Shown piece after piece: positions 33,781 to 37,416 of a stretch of DNA of 37,416 nt. The DNA is taken from positions 1 to 37,416 of the forward strand of contig NZ_ALXE01000037.1 in the NCBI RefSeq assembly GCF_000295955.2. The letters are read 5' to 3'. The DNA comes from Pantoea sp. A4 (lineage in GTDB: Bacteria; Pseudomonadota; Gammaproteobacteria; Enterobacterales; Enterobacteriaceae). The notes below the pieces were generated by a model. It saw only the letters and a list, made by a program, of their open reading frames with translations, made no database searches and was not told where the DNA came from. The translations under genes were made by a program, and so were the position numbers. Within the stretch, counting starts at the first letter, position 1; every line of letters starts with the position of its first letter.

Positions 33781-33979
33781 TAACCGGCGGCGTTAACCCT
33801 CCACAAGGGAATGAGAAAATAAACGTTTACAGGGGATAGATGCTGTTCGTTGGGCTGAAATGGTGAAATATGTTGCACAGCCGGAAGCCAGACGCGGGAA
33901 AAAGGGATTTCGTGAAAAGGAAAAAAAACCGTAAAAATGGCCTGTTTTTTTGTTATCGCCTGACAGGCAGATGAATAAA

Positions 33980-34006
33980 TGCCCTCACGCTCGCTGAGTG
34001 AGGGCA
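33980..34006 (-). terminator. Terminator of the HcxA/GldA-like gene
   Basis: TGCCCTCAC (33980-33988) and GTGAGGGCA (33998-34006) form a perfect 9-bp stem with a 9-base loop, ten bases beyond the dehydrogenase stop. On the minus strand ATTTATTC follows, a short T-rich tail. The rest of the 320-base gap toward the channel gene (33697-33979) holds the repeats described separately and no coding frame. Confidence 0.75.
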
Positions 34007-34016
34007 GGTGTACGCC

Positions 34017-35102
34017 TTAAACCCGTGACGCCAGAGCCTCAATGCGACCGATAGCCGCCAACAGACGCCCCTCCGTCACCGTGCGCGCCATGTTCTGCAT
34101 ATCCGGCGCATGAACCGATTCACGCACTACCGTGGCCAGTTCCGCGCTGTCCAGTTCGGCAATCTCTTTCAGGGTCAGCGGGACACCGCAGTCACGGGCC
34201 AGACGCATTTCTGTCAGAATTTCATCATCCTGACGATCTTCCAGTGCCAGCAGGCAAAGGTTGCCAAAACCGACCAGCAGACCATGTCCAAACTCACGGG
34301 TTTTATCGCAGAAGGTAAAGCCTTCGTAGATGGCATGAGAAGCCGCCGCATGTGCGCCATTACTCATCAGCGACGTTAATCCTGCCCAGGTAAAGATGGC
34401 ATCCAACACCTGGTCTAAGGCCGCGCTGCTTAACCCGTTTTGGGCGGCTTTGAACGCAGCTGGACCCTGCCCGGCAATCACCTGATAGCAAATCTGGCTG
34501 TGGGCCAGAGAGGATCGCGCATTGCCGGTTTCAGCCGGATGCAGCAGGCTCACCGCACGGAACTCATACCACTTTGCCAGCGTGTCACCCAACCCGGCCG
34601 CTAACCAGCGTGGGGGCGCTTTGGCTAACAGCTCACTGTCAATAATCACCGCTGCGGGGGCGACAGGCAGGGGGAAAATATCGAAAAAGTTACCGTTATC
34701 ATCGTAGCGGATACTTAACGGGGTGACGGCGGAGCAGGTTGCGGCGATGGTAGGCAGGGTAATCACCGGCAGCCCTAGCTGCGCACCAACGGCTTTTACG
34801 GTATCGAGAGATTTACCGCCACCCGCACCGATAATCACGTCCGCCTGAAGGGACTGCGCCATCTCCGCTAAGCGGTTGATCTGATTGATCGAGGTTTCAC
34901 CACCGAACCAGGTCGATGCCAGTACTTTTACATCGGCGGCCGCCAGCTGCGCACGCACGATGTCTTCCACTGCCTGCAATGCCTGATGTCCACCGATCAA
35001 CAAAGCACGCTGACCCAACGTGGCGCAAATTGATCCTAATTGATTGATTACACCCGCGCCACGCAGCACGCGTGCCGGAAAAACCAGATTTTGCTGTGTC
35101 AT
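34017..35102 (-). CDS. Iron-containing alcohol/hydroxycarboxylate dehydrogenase, HcxA (YbdH)/GldA-like
   Basis: 361 residues from ATG 35102 (MTQQNLVFPARV); an in-frame GTG at 35135 has no ribosome binding site. Group III metal-dependent dehydrogenase: NAD-binding GAGGGKSLDT, then LPTIAATCSAVTPLS, GLGDTLAKWYE and metal ligands in NGAHAAASHAIYEGF and REFGHGLLVGFG. The TIAATCSAVTPLS and GDTLAKWYE blocks recall E. coli YbdH/HcxA, which reduces 2-oxo acids, as well as glycerol dehydrogenase. Divergent from a LysR gene with 174 bases between, and probably regulated by it. The substrate, glycerol or a hydroxycarboxylate, is undecided. Confidence 0.87.
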   Translation of the reverse strand: MTQQNLVFPARVLRGAGVINQLGSICATLGQRALLIGGHQALQAVEDIVRAQLAAADVKVLASTWFGGETSINQINRLAEMAQSLQADVIIGAGGGKSLDTVKAVGAQLGLPVITLPTIAATCSAVTPLSIRYDDNGNFFDIFPLPVAPAAVIIDSELLAKAPPRWLAAGLGDTLAKWYEFRAVSLLHPAETGNARSSLAHSQICYQVIAGQGPAAFKAAQNGLSSAALDQVLDAIFTWAGLTSLMSNGAHAAASHAIYEGFTFCDKTREFGHGLLVGFGNLCLLALEDRQDDEILTEMRLARDCGVPLTLKEIAELDSAELATVVRESVHAPDMQNMARTVTEGRLLAAIGRIEALASRV

Positions 35103-35276
35103 ACTTTTCTCAGAGTTGGGGCAGCCTTTATGCACCGGGAACCGGGCAGGCTACTGATTTTCATTAGTTAATTTACATCCTATAATGGCCTGAACCGGAC
35201 GCAGCTGAAATAGCAAACCCCCGATAATCACTTAACGGATTACTTAACTTTAGACCGCATCAACTGAAGATAACCT

Positions 35277-36173
35277 ATGCATATGCTGCCTAATCTGAAA
35301 CTGCTTCAGGTCTTCGCCAGCGTGGTGGAAAACCACGGTTATTCCCGTGCGCAGCAGGCGTTGAATATGACGACGCCTGCGATCAGCGCCTACATGAGCG
35401 AGCTGGAAGCGCAACTCGGTTTTGTATTGTGCAAGCGAGGCAGGGGAGGCTTTGCACTGACGGAGAAGGGCGAGCAATTTTATCAATATAGCCAGGAGAT
35501 GCTGGCGACCCTGAACAGCTGGCAGAATCAGGTGCAGGCGCTGAAAGGCGAGCAGGGAGGCACCTTTTCCCTCGGGGTTGTCGATGCAACCATCACGGAT
35601 ACGTCCATGGATTTGCCCGCTGCCATTGCCCGTTTTAATCAGCGTTTCCCTGCGGTGTTCTTAAACCTGATCGTGCGGGAACCCAATGAGTTACAGCAAC
35701 ACCTGCTGGAAGACCGGCTGGAGTTAGCCATCGGCCATTTCCCGCTACGCGCCAGTAACCTGGTGACGGTCTCCCTCTATGAAGAACAGCACTGGTTGTA
35801 TTGCAGCCCGCGGCATCCGCTGGCGCAAGGCCATGTCGATGTGGAGAAGGTGCAAAAAAATGGCATGGTGACACGCCATTACTGGAACCAGCAGGAGGTC
35901 AATAAACGCGGGTTCCGCCACAGCAATGCCTCCGTCGAAAGCATTGAAGCTCAACTCACGCTGATTCTGTCCGGGAAATATATTGGCTATTTGCCGGAAC
36001 ACTATGCGCACAGCTGGGAACAGCGTGGTGTCTTGCAGCGGCTGCTGCCCGATCACTTCAACTTTCTCGTTCCTTTCTCGTTCGCCTACCGTCGCGGTCG
36101 GGCGCGTGAGCCCTTGATACAGGCGATGCGCCAGATCTTGTCTGAGGAAGGAATAAACCGGGTAAGTGACTAA
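35277..36173 (+). CDS. LysR-family transcriptional regulator
   Basis: 298 residues, normal length. HTH in residues about 5-60 (YSRAQQALNMTTPAISAYMSELEAQ region), then an effector domain from about 90 (FSLGVVDATITD). RKRG-type linker reads FVLCKRGRGGFALTEKG, a full LysR signature. Starts at ATG 35277 or the ATG two codons later. It is transcribed away from the HcxA/GldA-like dehydrogenase, the usual LysR layout, so it likely controls that gene in response to its substrate. Confidence 0.9.
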   Translation: MHMLPNLKLLQVFASVVENHGYSRAQQALNMTTPAISAYMSELEAQLGFVLCKRGRGGFALTEKGEQFYQYSQEMLATLNSWQNQVQALKGEQGGTFSLGVVDATITDTSMDLPAAIARFNQRFPAVFLNLIVREPNELQQHLLEDRLELAIGHFPLRASNLVTVSLYEEQHWLYCSPRHPLAQGHVDVEKVQKNGMVTRHYWNQQEVNKRGFRHSNASVESIEAQLTLILSGKYIGYLPEHYAHSWEQRGVLQRLLPDHFNFLVPFSFAYRRGRAREPLIQAMRQILSEEGINRVSD

Positions 36174-36190
36174 ACACCCGGTTTATTCCG
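36151..36190 (+). terminator. 14-bp inverted repeat spanning the LysR stop codon
   Basis: GGAATAAACCGGGT (36151-36164) and ACCCGGTTTATTCC (36177-36190) are perfect inverted copies around a 12-base loop that contains the TAA stop. It is presumably the gene's terminator, though it lacks a T-run. The left arm encodes the last residues (GINRV). Confidence 0.6.
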
Positions 36191-36517
36191 TAAATAACGA
36201 TAAAAGTTAGCAGCGTATTTGTCGCTTTTAATTTCTAATATTAAGGGTTAACCCCGGGCGGTAATAGGTTTTTTATATGCCTGGGTGTTATAAGAAAAGA
36301 TTATCCGGGCAGAGCAAAATTATCTTATCCCGTATCACAATGTTCAACATATTGTAACAGAGTGCTCATTTGGCGGTTCGGAGACAAAAGATTTTTATTT
36401 ATTCCGCGACTAAAGGCACGCATCTTTCAGTTAGAAATATAATCACCCAATAATATACCAGAGTGCGACTCAGGGGCTTTGGTTATTACTCAAATACTAT
36501 TATATAACGAGGGTTAA
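36191..36517. other. AT-rich upstream region of the porin gene
   Basis: About 330 bases with no gene. Low GC and many T-rich hexamers fit the long regulatory regions of OmpC-type porins, but I could not assign OmpR sites or a promoter with confidence. GAGGG six bases before ATG 36518 is the ribosome binding site. Confidence 0.35.
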
Positions 36518-37114
36518 ATGATGAGAGCTTTTGTACGGACGTGCATTGTAGGGACTTTATTTATCTCAGGGGTCAGCCATTCGGCGGAAATATTCAATAA
36601 AGACGGCAATAAACTGGATCTGTATGGCAAGGTTCAGGGTGAGCATTACCTGTCAGATAATGACAGTCTGGGAGGTGACCAGTCCTATATGCGCTTTGGT
36701 TTTCGCGGCCAAACCACCGTTAATGATCTCATCACCGGCTACGGACAGTGGGAATACCAGGCACAGTTGAATAACAGTGAAGGGTCGGATGCACAAACAA
36801 ACAACAAAACGCGCCTGGGTTTTGCCGGGATAAAAGTCGGCAACTTTGGCAGTTTTGACTACGGCCGTAACTATGGCCTGGTCTACGATGCGATTGCTTA
36901 CACCGACGTTCTGCCCGAGTTTGGTGGTGCAACCGGCAGCTCAGATGGCTTCCTGCGCGGCCGCTCTACGGGTGTTGCGACCTACCGTAACCGCAATTTC
37001 TTTGGTCTCGTGGATGGTTTGAACGTTGGTTTACAGTACCAGGAGAAAAATGACAGGGATACCATCTTTTCTTCAAAGGGTACTCCCACCGAAGGAGGTG
37101 GGAGGGGAATTTGA
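36518..37114 (+). pseudogene. OmpC/PhoE-type general porin, truncated
   Basis: 198 codons where the family has about 350-380. Sec signal (1-23, ...SHSAE), then [52 protein letters not shown], the constriction-loop [16 protein letters not shown] and [15 protein letters not shown]: the first eight or so strands of an OmpC/OmpF barrel. Homology ends near [11 protein letters not shown] (about base 37070), and the frame then runs into hairpin-rich DNA and stops at 37114. The missing C-terminal half removes the final Phe needed for barrel assembly, so no functional pore is expected. Confidence 0.85.
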
Positions 37115-37416
37115 ATTGACGCGGTAGCGTCAAATATTTCTCAGCCTCGCGGGTTTTGAAAGTACTTTTTCACAACTTCAGGCGGCGATCCTCTGTATGA
37201 GCCGCCTCGCCGTCACACGCATTTAGTTCCGCCCCGAAGTCACCCCACATTTCAGCTGCACGCTGGCTGATGCGCGTAGGATGTCATTCCCCAAAGGTAT
37301 CTTGTCGGTATTTCGTCATAAAAAGCGATTAACATGCAGTAAAATGGCGCTATATCTGTTTTTTTAAAAAAAGCCTGCTCAGCTTGACTTCAGATTAAAC
37401 ACATGGTTATTTATCC
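37075..37416 (-). mobile_element. Probable tnpB-type IS remnant disrupting the porin
   Basis: Just after porin homology ends there is a perfect hairpin CTCCCACC/GGTGGGAG (about 37083-37104) and a second one, TTGACGC/GCGTCAA with a GGTA loop (about 37116-37133). On the minus strand, upstream of these, a frame reads GDFGAELNACDGEAAHTEDR and ends RLKL at a TGA near 37167. The ELNAC-type tail resembles TnpB C-termini, with the omega RNA region following it. Only about 35 codons are open before an upstream stop, so tnpB is probably decayed. The rest to 37416 is AT-rich with no gene. The family call is tentative. Confidence 0.35.

Noticed and set aside
1..37416. CRISPR arrays, tRNA and rRNA genes
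   Set aside because: No regularly spaced repeats and no cloverleaf or rRNA sequence recognised on either strand by eye.

Overview
The window looks like an accessory stretch of an enterobacterial genome, most likely Erwiniaceae (Pantoea/Erwinia-like). Reasons: ilvBN behind a valine-rich leader, a Gcd-type PQQ dehydrogenase, OmpC- and KdgM-type porins, a Klebsiella PhyK-like phytase, MarA/SoxS-like and LysR regulators, and moderate GC coding sequence broken by AT-rich gaps. I cannot tell chromosome from megaplasmid; a Cre-type recombinase with its own lox-like site would fit a large plasmid, a plasmid-derived segment or a prophage remnant.

Layout. 1-1600: the right end of an IS200/IS605 (tnpB-type) element interrupts a DapA-family lyase/aldolase gene that sits behind its GntR/FCD regulator. 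2101-4452: membrane PQQ glucose/quinate-type dehydrogenase. 4600-6970: small island with a 218-bp internally deleted IS200/IS605 relic, an orphan phosphoribosyltransferase-like gene, a 34-bp lox-like inverted repeat and a Cre-like tyrosine recombinase. 7123-11000: SDR, a Tat-exported FAD oxidoreductase and a Tat-exported oxalate-decarboxylase-type bicupin. 11593-13707: ilvB leader, ilvB, ilvN. 13883-22059: AraC-type regulator, EamA exporter, DUF6404-like membrane protein, Tat-exported epoxide hydrolase, LysR (apparently frameshifted near its end) divergent from an aldehyde dehydrogenase, and a DsbD/TlpA-like fusion following a secreted alpha/beta hydrolase.

22311-24962: a Tle1-like (DUF2235) phospholipase effector overlapping a 70-aa lipoprotein, followed by a tandem 467-bp duplication carrying an orphan effector tail and a second lipoprotein: a candidate effector/immunity amplification. 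24976-33696: two adjacent minus-strand operons that together read as an organophosphate (possibly phytate/inositol-phosphate) utilisation system: KdgM-like outer-membrane channel, periplasmic histidine acid phosphatase/phytase, ABC importer (permease, ATPase, binding protein), a cytoplasmic inositol-monophosphatase/dual-specificity-phosphatase fusion, and a LacI regulator, with a perfect 16-bp palindromic operator and a PhoB-like triple 11-bp repeat upstream of the respective operons. 34017-36173: HcxA/GldA-type dehydrogenase divergent from a LysR regulator. 36518-37416: an OmpC-type porin cut off by sequence resembling another tnpB-element end.

The most interesting items are the Cre/lox-like pair (5680-6969), the complete outer-membrane-to-cytoplasm phosphoester pathway (24976-33840), and the effector-tail/lipoprotein tandem array (24021-24962). 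All functional assignments rest on reading motifs by eye, without database searches.
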